Source: Isochrysis galbana
Lineage: Eukaryota; Haptophyta; Isochrysidales; Isochrysidaceae
Direction: 5' to 3'
Assembly (NCBI GenBank): GCA_018136815.1
Contig: CM030940.1
Location: 1,260,313 to 1,324,312, forward strand
Length of the DNA: 64,000 nucleotides
Made by a program: the position numbers and the translations under genes. The notes beneath the pieces were generated by a model, which saw only the letters and a program-made list of their open reading frames with translations, was not told the DNA's origin and searched no databases. Positions 40,933 to 49,789 of the stretch are shown piece by piece; the first letter of the stretch is position 1, and every line of letters starts with the position of its first letter.

Positions 40933-42138
40933 ATGCGCTGCGTGCGGCTCGCACAGCTACTGCTGCTCTGCGCCGGGGTGGCGGGCGAGCCGCCGACGCC
41001 GTGCGGCCGGCGGCGCGTCTGCGACCCTGAGGACAGGCTGACTGCCGCGGCCTCTCTTGCAATCGAGCGACAGCTCGAGGCAATTGAAGCGGCGCCCGGC
41101 GCGAGCGGTTGCGGTACGCCTGCGCCGTTTCAGATGGCCGTGCTCGTCATCGGTAGCCTGAGCGCGTATGGTCACAAGGCCGGTGACCTTGAGGGCTTTA
41201 GTAGGGCTGTGTTCAACCACATTGGCATCGGCGCAAATGGTTGCGACACGGGGGTCCTCCTCAGCCTTGCCGTCGAAGACAGGCGCAACTTTCTGCTCAC
41301 TGGGAAAGGAGCGAGGCGCGCGCTCACAGACCGGCATGTATCAGATATCCTGAGGAGTCTTCGCCCATTGCTACGGGCCGGTGACGTGGACGGCGCAGTT
41401 ATGAAGGCAGTGCAACTCGTGGCCACAGAAGCGTTGCTTCCGGGCCAACCTCCCCTCAAGTACCGAGAACAAGAAGCGACCTCTTTGGCGGAGATGATTT
41501 TCGGCGGCGCTGTGCTGCTCTTCCTGTTGGTGTTTTTCAACCAATTGGCACGGATCATCTACATTTCCAGGCGGCGGCAAGCCTTTCTTCGAAGGCTGAA
41601 CACGCTTCAGCGCGCAAGGGACGCTTTTGCTCGGCGCACAGCAGATGAGGGACATGATGGCTGCCTGCCGCCGTGCGCAATCTGCCTTGATGAGATGCCT
41701 GCGGCTTCGCCGACCGCGTCGTCGTCAAGCAGCTCGCACTCGGCGCGCGCCCGCAGCGCGCGGCCTCGCTCTTCGTGCAGGCGCGCAACTCGGGCAACGC
41801 CGTGCTCCACGTGCCCGTGCCCGACCGCGCGACCGACCAGATGCACGCGCCGATCCGCGTCGAGGTGTCGGCGTGGGTGCCCCCTTCTCGCACCACACGC
41901 TCGGGATCGTCGCCTTCGCCCTCGCTCCGCTGCATCCGCTCAACGCGCTCGTGCGCGGCACGCCCGGTGCCTCTCGGGACGCGCCCTTATGCCGAGCCAA
42001 GGCGACGGCGTTCTCGTCGCGTACGTGGTGCTGCTCGGCCTCTCCTTCGGGGTGCTCGCGGGGGGACGTCGCTTGGTCAGCAAGGGCGGCTGCGCGCCCT
42101 TTTCCGACCGGGTACCAAATGAAGGCAAACGACCTTAG
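40933..42138 (+). CDS. Secretory/membrane TPM-domain protein, C-terminus uncertain
   Basis: The ATG at 40933 gives a signal peptide (MRCVRLAQLLLLCAGVAG). A TPM (TLP18.3/Psb32/MOLO-1) domain follows at residues about 33-165, with DRLTAAASLAIERQLEAIE, FQMAVLVIGSLS and FLLTGKGARRALTDRHVSDI. A transmembrane helix lies at about 188-212 (MIFGGAVLLFLLVFFN). A Cys-x2-Cys motif (CAICLDEMP, Cys248/Cys251) looks like the start of a RING but is not completed in this frame. Beyond about 41700 the most protein-like reading moves to other frames and returns at 41989 with a hydrophobic segment (VLVAYVVLLGLSFGVLAGG). The C-terminal third may therefore be mis-framed by introns or indels. The domain and membrane topology are solid; the function is unknown. 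Confidence 0.7.
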   Translation: MRCVRLAQLLLLCAGVAGEPPTPCGRRRVCDPEDRLTAAASLAIERQLEAIEAAPGASGCGTPAPFQMAVLVIGSLSAYGHKAGDLEGFSRAVFNHIGIGANGCDTGVLLSLAVEDRRNFLLTGKGARRALTDRHVSDILRSLRPLLRAGDVDGAVMKAVQLVATEALLPGQPPLKYREQEATSLAEMIFGGAVLLFLLVFFNQLARIIYISRRRQAFLRRLNTLQRARDAFARRTADEGHDGCLPPCAICLDEMPAASPTASSSSSSHSARARSARPRSSCRRATRATPCSTCPCPTARPTRCTRRSASRCRRGCPLLAPHARDRRLRPRSAASAQRARARHARCLSGRALMPSQGDGVLVAYVVLLGLSFGVLAGGRRLVSKGGCAPFSDRVPNEGKRP

Positions 42139-43191
42139 TCCTCCCCCCTCCTCCCAAGAAGCGGCAACGAGAGCGACGAACGAAGAACGACAGACGAAAG
42201 ACGGCTCGAGTCCGATGGACCGACGAGATGACACCACACTCACGTCAACACTCCCCACACTTACTTATCCTTATCACGGAACGCACAGGAACCTACCGAC
42301 AGCACCGAACAAGGAAGAGAATGCCGACAAGAGAGCGACGGGGCGACGGACGATTCGACGGGGCGACAGTTGCGCACAGGAATAAGGAAGGAATCTTTCG
42401 AAAACCCTTAAGTGAGTTTTGATGAAGACCGAAGTAAAATAGCGCCACGATATAATCCAACGGCCCACACCTGAGGGGGAATCGGGCGGGGTCACACAAG
42501 GGGGCGGTTCCTTGCACCGGCGATACCTGAACGCGCGACTTAGCAAGGAGGGGCCTATGCCTATGAGCCCGTAGTCATCGCGTGTTCGACAGTGGGGAGT
42601 TATAATGGGAGCCGGGGGTCTGCGAGGGGGGAGATTTGCAGGGGTGCATATACGTATGTGTCTGTGGCACCAACACACGTCAAGGTGTACGGGCAAGTGC
42701 GCTGAGGGGTGGCGTCGTGATGTCGTGATAGTACCGGGCTCCGGGCTTAACGATCAGATGTTTTATGTTTTATTATTCCTGTGCTCCAAGATGTCGACAG
42801 TCTAACAGCCAACGGCGAAAGGTGGCGAGATACTGCAACGAATCGGGCACGTCACGCACGAGCGTCACGACGACGTGGTGCGAGGGTCTCCCGCCGACTC
42901 CCGACAGCCAACAGAGCGCAGCGAAAGAGGAGCGAGATCCGTCCTCCGTCCTCCGTAGGCGAAGGGAGCGATGCGAGACCTTCCTTTCGTGGGAGATCGG
43001 AGGCTCCCCCGGTGCAAGAGAAGGCCCGGCCACTCGTCTTCACGCGGGGCACAAGTCTACCATTCTTCACGGAATCAAAAATGCGAAATGTGAAGTACAA
43101 GTACAAAGTACATCGTATTTCTTTTTTGATAGCTCTAAGACCCCCTCGTTACCAAAGATTCGTCGGGGCCGCGAAACGGCTTTTCGACACT
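42139..43191. other. Intergenic, no gene seen
   Basis: GC- and A-rich unique sequence. A short tail-like scrap (ATCAGATGTTTTATG) lies at about 42753. The upstream open frame joined to the next gene has no ATG in good context and is treated as 5' UTR. Confidence 0.4.
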
Positions 43192-45240
43192 ATGACGATG
43201 ACCGACGAGGCCCTGCAGCATTGCCTTGAGAACGAGAGGCGTGCTAGGGAGCGCCTCGTAGGGCTGCTGCTCGAGCAGAACGCCCTATTCCATCATATGT
43301 GCGCGGAGTGCGACGAGATGAGGAGAATCGATGTGCTCGTCCACGAGGAGGTGACCAGGCTCAACGAGCCGCACAGCGAGTTGGACACGCCGGCCGATAA
43401 GGTTGAGCTCGAGCTCGCTAGCCTGAGAGTGCAGGTTGTCAGCTTGAGAGCCGAACTGCGTCGAACTCAAGAGGAGGCCCAAGCCAATAGAGCGGCAGTT
43501 GCTGCATTGTCACCTAAACCTGCTTCATCGGCAGAGAGTGGCACATCAAAGAAGTCGAGTCGTTTTGCAAAGCAGTTGGCATCGCCAAAGCGTGCTGGAC
43601 ACGGAGGTAATCCGAGCTGTGCCGGGGCGTGTGCTGATGAAGGTAATGATCTCAACGCAATCCAGCTCGAGGCCACTGAGGGGCTACTTGGAAGGTGGCA
43701 GTCAACCAGTCCGATTCGACCTGGGAGGACTGCACATACTCAAAATGAGGCCAGTCACCGTTTTCCCAGTAAAATCAGGCCTGCCGGTATGGGCGGCAAG
43801 CATGCGATGGGAAGCGATTCCAGTAGACAAGTGTTCACTTTTGCACAGAAAGAGGGGCTCAATGAGATCGGGTCCAACCATCGTGCGGCTGACAACATCA
43901 TACCGTCGCCGTCCAAGCGCCATAATGGTGCTATCACGCCCCTTTTGCTTCTCCAACCGGTTGCTTCATCTTGCAGGCCTGGTGAGCCATCCCAGAGCTC
44001 GCCGCCTGCCCCCGTTCCCGGCAGCACTGCAAGCTCTGACGATACCGCGTCACAAGAGGTGGCGCAAATGGAGCACTTTTCACAAGCGGGCAATAATGTC
44101 GCTGGGTCCAATGACAGCTTAGAGCGTCCCTCCAGAGTCCTAAACGGTAGTATGGAAGAGTTTTGGAATGAGCTGTTGCAAAGACCAATCTTTCAATCGG
44201 ACTTGACCCCCGATGCGTACTCGCCGCTCGTGGCTGGCAGTATGCCGATGACATCGGCACTCGAGGGTGTTCGGCGAGCTGTACAACAGAAGGTAACTTC
44301 TTTACAAGGGCGTATTGACGAACTCAAGGCACTACTCCATTCGCCCCCCAAGCTGGACCGTCAAGAGACCTTCTCCTACTATCAATTTCTTCGATACCTG
44401 CTCGCATTGTGCTCTTCCTTGCATAGATTACTATCCTTGCCTTTGCGCGAGGACAGCTACGGCCTTTATCTCGAAGCATCTCGCCTGTGTGGCAAGCCTA
44501 TCGCTGCCATTGCACTGGGATCAAGTCCGATGGCGGAGGCGCTATTTGGAGGCATGAGCAGACGAGCTTCTATCGACACTGCGGCGCAAGTAAGAATGGC
44601 GCAACGAACCGCCATGGTCAGCGCGGTAAATGATTTTTGTGACATGCCCTCTGAAGCTGGGCTTCACAGGACCATCGAGGTCATTAGCGCTTCGTTGCAT
44701 CGGATTCTCGCACACAATACACGTCCACAGACCATCTCAATTACGTCATCGTCGTCGGCGCCGCAGTTAAAAACTCCACCTGCCAATTGTGCAAAAGTGC
44801 TCCGAGATGCGGCAGAAATGAGGTCCGCGGGGGCGGCTGCAGTGGCCCTGCCGTTCCGGCTGCCACCCTCACCGAACCTTCCGATGTGGCTCCACGATGC
44901 TACGATGCATTTAAAAGTGCATGATAGAACACTATCAAGGCCGAGATCATGTAGTGGCGACGGCAATAGCAGAAGACAAAGACGGTTGAACACCAGCGGC
45001 GACGACAGCAATCACGAGAACAAGCGAAGCCCAGACTCCCTGCCAAAATTCTCCCCGAGTGGTAGGATCTTAGCTCCAAGCCCAAAGCCACGCGATTCTC
45101 CGAGGCTCTCTCATCGGCACCATGCTGCTAGATTGCGGAAAGGCAAGAAACCAAGTGCAGACCGAATTCCACAAGTACATATCCAGGCGATCGGAGATTC
45201 GATTCCTTCGTGTATGCGAGCTAGCCCCATGTGCCAATGA
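43192..45240 (+). CDS. Coiled-coil protein of unknown function (682 aa)
   Basis: The start at 43192 (MTMTDEALQHCLENERRARE) is chosen because an amphipathic heptad pattern begins there. Coiled-coil segments span residues about 8-45 and 60-98 (VELELASLRVQVVSLRAELR). The middle is Ser/Pro-rich. A second folded-looking helical region lies at about 320-510 (EEFWNELLQRP, FSYYQFLRYLLALCSSLHRLL, LHRTIEVISASLHRIL). The tail is basic (SRRQRRLN, HHAARLRKGKKPSADR). No family is recognised. A cytoskeletal or scaffold role is possible but not shown. Confidence 0.6.
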   Translation: MTMTDEALQHCLENERRARERLVGLLLEQNALFHHMCAECDEMRRIDVLVHEEVTRLNEPHSELDTPADKVELELASLRVQVVSLRAELRRTQEEAQANRAAVAALSPKPASSAESGTSKKSSRFAKQLASPKRAGHGGNPSCAGACADEGNDLNAIQLEATEGLLGRWQSTSPIRPGRTAHTQNEASHRFPSKIRPAGMGGKHAMGSDSSRQVFTFAQKEGLNEIGSNHRAADNIIPSPSKRHNGAITPLLLLQPVASSCRPGEPSQSSPPAPVPGSTASSDDTASQEVAQMEHFSQAGNNVAGSNDSLERPSRVLNGSMEEFWNELLQRPIFQSDLTPDAYSPLVAGSMPMTSALEGVRRAVQQKVTSLQGRIDELKALLHSPPKLDRQETFSYYQFLRYLLALCSSLHRLLSLPLREDSYGLYLEASRLCGKPIAAIALGSSPMAEALFGGMSRRASIDTAAQVRMAQRTAMVSAVNDFCDMPSEAGLHRTIEVISASLHRILAHNTRPQTISITSSSSAPQLKTPPANCAKVLRDAAEMRSAGAAAVALPFRLPPSPNLPMWLHDATMHLKVHDRTLSRPRSCSGDGNSRRQRRLNTSGDDSNHENKRSPDSLPKFSPSGRILAPSPKPRDSPRLSHRHHAARLRKGKKPSADRIPQVHIQAIGDSIPSCMRASPMCQ

Positions 45241-45795
45241 CGAACACTTTTATCTTGAGCCGCTTTCCTACTTGTTGCTTGTTCGCTTGGCGCTTGGGTC
45301 AACAGCGGGATGGTCCCAGGGAATTGGGGATGCTACAGCATCGTGTAAGTGATGAATACAGGGTCATCTCTATGTTATAGGCAAGGTTGTAAGCGCTTCC
45401 AACTATGTCACACGAAAATATGAGAGTAGATTTACAACGACGAACGCACTATTAACATTTTATATCTTGCCCCGGAGGCATGCTCTCACAATTTTCTTTT
45501 CTCAACGGTGCCCTTCTTCCCCTCCGGTATCCCCCCCTTCTCTCCTCTTTTATCTGTGCACACCAGGGGCAACGGCCAACGCGTCGTGCCCTCTCGTCGG
45601 CCCTCGCTCGCCCTCTCGCACTCGCCGCTCGGCCTGCCGCTCGCGGCTCTCTCGCTCTCCCTCCCTCCCGCCGCATCCCCCCCCCCTCCCTCCCCCGCCG
45701 CGTCCCCGCCCGCCCTCCTACCTCCCTTCTCTCCTGCGCTGCACTGCTCCTTGCCGCTGCCCTCAGCCGCTGCCATCGCCTGCTCAGCTGGACAG
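45241..45795. other. Intergenic and 5' region of the MINDY gene
   Basis: CT-rich sequence 45480-45790 lies just before the start codon and keeps a frame open by composition only (Pro/Ser/Leu). No separate gene. Confidence 0.5.
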
Positions 45796-47161
45796 ATGTC
45801 AGCTTCCCGCCCCTCCACCGCCTCGACCAAACACCTCAAGCCCTGTGACCAGGAGACTCTTCTCACCCTCCACCGCGCGCTCTTCGGCAGCGAGAGGGAC
45901 TTCCCGCCTCCGTGGAGCCAGCAGGGCTTCACTTTCCGTGAGAAGGGCCTTCTATGCGGGCTTCGCCAGCACGCAGGCGGCCCATGCGGCGTGCTGGCCG
46001 TCGTGCAGGCCATGCTGATACGACAGCTTGCGATAAAGGGCTCGGGACAGGGCTCCGACGCACTCAGCACGAGCCGCGAAAGCGCGGCCGCCGCACTCCT
46101 TGACTGCCTTGCTGGAATCATCTGGTCTACTCGGGTGGGTCGGATGGCGCAAGTGGCGATGTGCAAGGCGCAGGAGCTCCCTCCGATGCGTGAAGCCGCG
46201 GAGTACATCCGCATCACGGAGTGCAAGTCGGAGGCAGATGTGCGTGAGGCACTCCAGGCAGCTGCTGGTTCGTACGTTCGGCCTAGAGGTGGCGGTGTTG
46301 CCCTCCTGCTGTATTCCGTCCTCTTGACGAGGGGTGTAGCGATGGTTGCTCGCGATGCTGACTTTCCATCCTCGCTCATCCTCCCCAACGGCTACTGTTC
46401 GCAAGAGCTTGTCAATCTGTTGCTCATTGGCCGCGGCTTTTCTAACGTCTTCGACGGGGAGAGGACGGTAGGCGGCGAGGGTGGCGACGGTGAGGGCACG
46501 CGTTTGCGAGGGATTCCGAGGCGTGCACCGGTCGGATTCCTTACGCTTTTCGAGCGGCAGGGGTCGCTACTCCACCAAAGCGGGGAGCGAGGTGACACCG
46601 GGCTGGTCAAAGTCGGCTCCAACTACAAGAGGCCACTCGCACCGGTCTACGTCGTCCAATCGGAGGCGCACTACTCGGTTCTCTGGCTTGCCTCGGAGGC
46701 GAACCCGGAGCTCACCGACCCCGATGAGCAAGTTCTTTATGGAGATGGCGCAGAAGATAGCCTTCCACCTTTGCACGAGCCGGAGCCGGAATTGGCACAG
46801 GGTGCTTCCTTCGATGCTTTTTACTTTGACCAGGTGTGGCGTCTCTTGTTCGCATCCGCCCTATGTCCTTCTGCTCGGCTCGCCTTATGCATGTCTCCAT
46901 GGAGTATGTGAACACACGTGTAGGCGCTTGGTCGAGGCGATGAAGAGATTGCCTCGCATGGATGCGAACACCAACCATTCACTCATTGCACTCTTTACCG
47001 GGGGTTTGTTGCAGATGGCTGAGAATGACGAGGCGGTACGTCTCACGATTCGCCGGCGCACCGGACCTCCACCGGCCCATCCAGTGCCGCTCGAGAACGT
47101 CGTTCTAACGCGATGGCCAGCAGCTGATGTGGACTGGAACGGTTCCGAGGTGCTGTTATAA
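45796..47161 (+). CDS. MINDY-3/4-type ubiquitin hydrolase (FAM188 family), two exons
   Basis: Exon 1 is 45796-46833, a 181-bp GT-AG intron (46834-47014) follows, and exon 2 is 47015-47161; 394 residues. MINDY enzymes are cysteine deubiquitinases that trim K48-linked chains. Seen are GGPCGVLAVVQAML with catalytic Cys64; GYCSQELVNLLLIGRGFSNVFDG; APVGFLTLFE; and VGSNYKRPLAPVYVVQSE followed by HYSV with catalytic His292. The spliced junction FYFDQ|MAENDEAVRLTI matches the family pattern, and exon 2 ends with LTRWPAADVDWNG, the family's C-terminal signature. The ATG at 45796 is the first in the frame. The intact catalytic pair suggests an active enzyme. MINDY-3 versus -4 is not decided. Confidence 0.92.
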
Positions 47162-47347
47162 GGAGCGACATGACGGACTGTGTGCCGAAGCTGTGAACAC
47201 CGTCCCCGATCGGGAGGGCAGGTGGCCTGCAAGCGTAAGGCTTTAGCACAGCACGCCCATGCAACGCGCCAACACCAGCATGCCTCGGTGAGTTGCGACG
47301 GATTTCCACCAAAAGTACCAAGGGAGGCATGCCCACAATCATATGCA

Positions 47348-47492
47348 AGGTGTGCCCTTAGATATCTGGTGCGCGCACCTTGGTTTGAGACAGAGGAGAA
47401 AGGATGCCTTTTTCCACATAAGGTGTGCTCTCAGACATGTGGCGCACGCATCTTGGTTTGAGGCGGAGGAGAAAGGGTGCTTTCACCCACAT
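47348..47492. repeat. Tandem duplication, two units of 72-73 bp
   Basis: Units 47348-47420 and 47421-47492 both start AGGTGTGC, contain CTTGGTTTGAG and GGAGAAAGG, and end CCACAT or CCCACAT. It lies in the 3' flank of the MINDY gene. Confidence 0.75.
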
Positions 47493-47856
47493 CTAGACGA
47501 TCTCTTTTGATCCAGTCCAGCCTCGATCTCGGCCTCCTCGGGCCTCGTCGTTCTCGAGAGCAATGGGAAGCACGACTGCCGCCGGCCTTACACCGGCCCC
47601 AATGTGTGTATTTCATGTGTTTGAGGGTGCTGTGTACAACGGCGAAAGACAGTGACGAAGCAGAGACGTGTGACGCGTGTCTCACATTTGTGTGGTGATG
47701 GCAAACGTCTCTTATGACGTCAACATATTATTGGATGATATTCCAACTAAAATCCTCTCACCGCGCGTGCAGCCTGAGGAACCTAGCCTTGACTCCCTTG
47801 TCCCACAGAAGACAGGAGGGGGGGGAATCTTGAAGATTTTTATACTTTATAATATT

Positions 47857-48145
47857 CTTACCGCACATGCGGTAGTGGACCCACTACTTACACGTAGCCT
47901 ACTTTTACTTTCTAAAGACTAAAGACTTTTTACACCCCGACTCCCCCCCCCCCCCCCCGCCATCAGGCGGCTCCCCCCGTGCACTACTAGGGGGATAGGG
48001 GTGAAGGGCTTAGATATGGTCTGGTGGCCCGCCCCCCCCCCCCCCCCCGGGTGATCCGTTCCCCCCTTCCAGAAGCTTTCCTCCTACTCCTACGTCGTCC
48101 GGGCTGGCGGCGGCCTCGGTCCCGACTTATCCTGTACACAGGTCA
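47857..48145 (-). mobile_element. Family-B retroposon 3' part, 5'-truncated
   Basis: On the plus strand it opens TCTTACCGCACATGCGGT. It contains the CCCGTGCACTACTAGGGGG and GGCTTAGATATGG blocks and a C-run, and stops within the GTCCCGAC...ACAGG stem. Confidence 0.7.
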
Positions 48146-48790
48146 ACTACGTTTATAAGTAGGAGGCGAATGGGGGCTAAGACTGTGAATATATTAGCCT
48201 AATATCTAGATAATAGGCAATGTTGAGGCTATTAGGATTATCATCATAGATAGTAATAGCTAATAGCTCTTGAGCACTATTACTATCTACTACTATGATA
48301 TTAGCTGCGGGCCTCAAATTTATTAATACCATAGATAATGGATAATGGATAATGGCGGCGTCGAATCCTGCTTGCCATCGGACCAATAAGTATTACGACT
48401 CCCCTTACCCCTTGGACTAGCCCTAGCCGCTTGGCCACGATATGGTCCACCTCATGCAGGAGATCCTCGGCACGCCACGCTTCTTGCTCGGCATCGGGCT
48501 GTGCTCTGTGCTGCCGTCGGCTGTCGAGTTGTCGGGCCAAGGGGAGGGGGGAACGGGAAAAAAGTCGGAGATGAAGATGGAGAAGAGCGACGACCAAAAG
48601 CGTTCAATTATCCCCATCCCCGCTAACACCTTTCGTTGTCACCTGAAGGTTACTTTACTCAACTTGACACTTCACATGTCGAAACACACACGTGGTCTTA
48701 CTCCATTCACTCGATTTGGGACAGGGTCCATATCTCGTTGAAATCACGATCCATATCCCCATCGATGCTCGCGTCAAAGTGGATGTAAGA
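48146..48790. other. Intergenic, no gene seen
   Basis: An AT-rich stretch (48170-48360) with many TA/TAG repeats is followed by a GC-richer block with minus-strand ORFs that have no recognised family. Confidence 0.4.
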
Positions 48791-48807
48791 GTGTGTGAAT
48801 CGTCTTA

Positions 48808-49665
48808 TAATAAAACTTCTGAAGATTCGGGCTACTCACGCTAGCTATACAGTCCACGTACTCACGGTACTCACTCACGACATCGCCTATACCCCAGTTT
48901 ACTCACTCCCTTACACCACCCCCTTCATTCCTTTGTTTTTGGTATCGGGGGGGGGGCCCGCGTGCACTACAACGGGCCAAGTGCAGGGGGTGGGCTGGGG
49001 CAGACCTGCTGGTGTGGTGTTCCTGTGGCAAAACAAACGTAAACGCCTGTTGCATGTGACACTTCGTGCCCCTGGGAGGTCTCGGCCCCCTCTCCTCGCG
49101 TCTTTTTCAAGTATCTCCGCGTCTTCGCGGCATTCGTGTGTCGCTCGGGGTGTCGGCTTGTAAACATACCGTAAACAGGCGTGAGTCTTACCTTTTCTTG
49201 GGTCAGATCGCGTCGTTTTTTTTGTCGTTCTTTTCTCGCGGTTCTCTTCGTTCTCCTACGGGCGTGCGATGCCTGCGCGCGCCATGGCACCCCTCTGAGG
49301 GGACCCTCGGGCCCCCCCAGAGGGCCAGCTGGGCCAGCTCAGGGGGCAGTGGAGGCTGGGGCTGGGCCCCTGGCCTCTCCTGCCTCTCCCTCGCTGGCCT
49401 CGCTGGTCCTGGGTGCCCTCCTGGCGGCTCAGGTGGTCTGTGGCTCAGTGGTGGAGGGGGGGTCAGTACGAGCAGGGGCCAGTGCAGGCGAATGCGTGCG
49501 GCGCGCGATGCGCGCTCGGCGAGGGTCTGTGCCAGTGTGATGTCAGCTCAGCCCCTGCCAGCAGGCAGGGGCTGAGGTTGAGTGTGCAGGCCCACCCAGG
49601 GGGTGTCTGCGATGGAGGGGGGGGGGCACGGGGCCCCCATGACCCTATCAGTTTTACTGATAGTT
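48808..49665 (-). mobile_element. Complete family-A non-autonomous retroposon (858 bp)
   Basis: The 17-bp target duplication GTGTGTGAATCGTCTTA lies at 48791-48807 and 49666-49682. The minus-strand 5' hairpin (CTATCAGTTTTACTGATAG on plus) is followed by GGGTCATGGGGGCCCC. The body is nearly identical to 36278-37144. The tail on the plus strand is AAAACTTCTGAAGATTCGGG. Downstream (49683-49745) is the same LINE RT scrap as at 39760. Confidence 0.88.
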
Positions 49666-49789
49666 GTGTGTGAATCGTCTTAAAGATGACAAATATGGCA
49701 GGTTCATAAGGGCATACATATCATATATCATTCAAACGTTTCGATATAGGGTATGTCAATTACGATGAGCTCAAGGAAATGGCAAGAAC

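Noticed and set aside
48301-48597. Minus-strand ORF with EAWRAEDLLHEVDHIV as a metallopeptidase-like piece
   Set aside because: Too short, with no second motif and in repeat-rich surroundings; the resemblance is weak.
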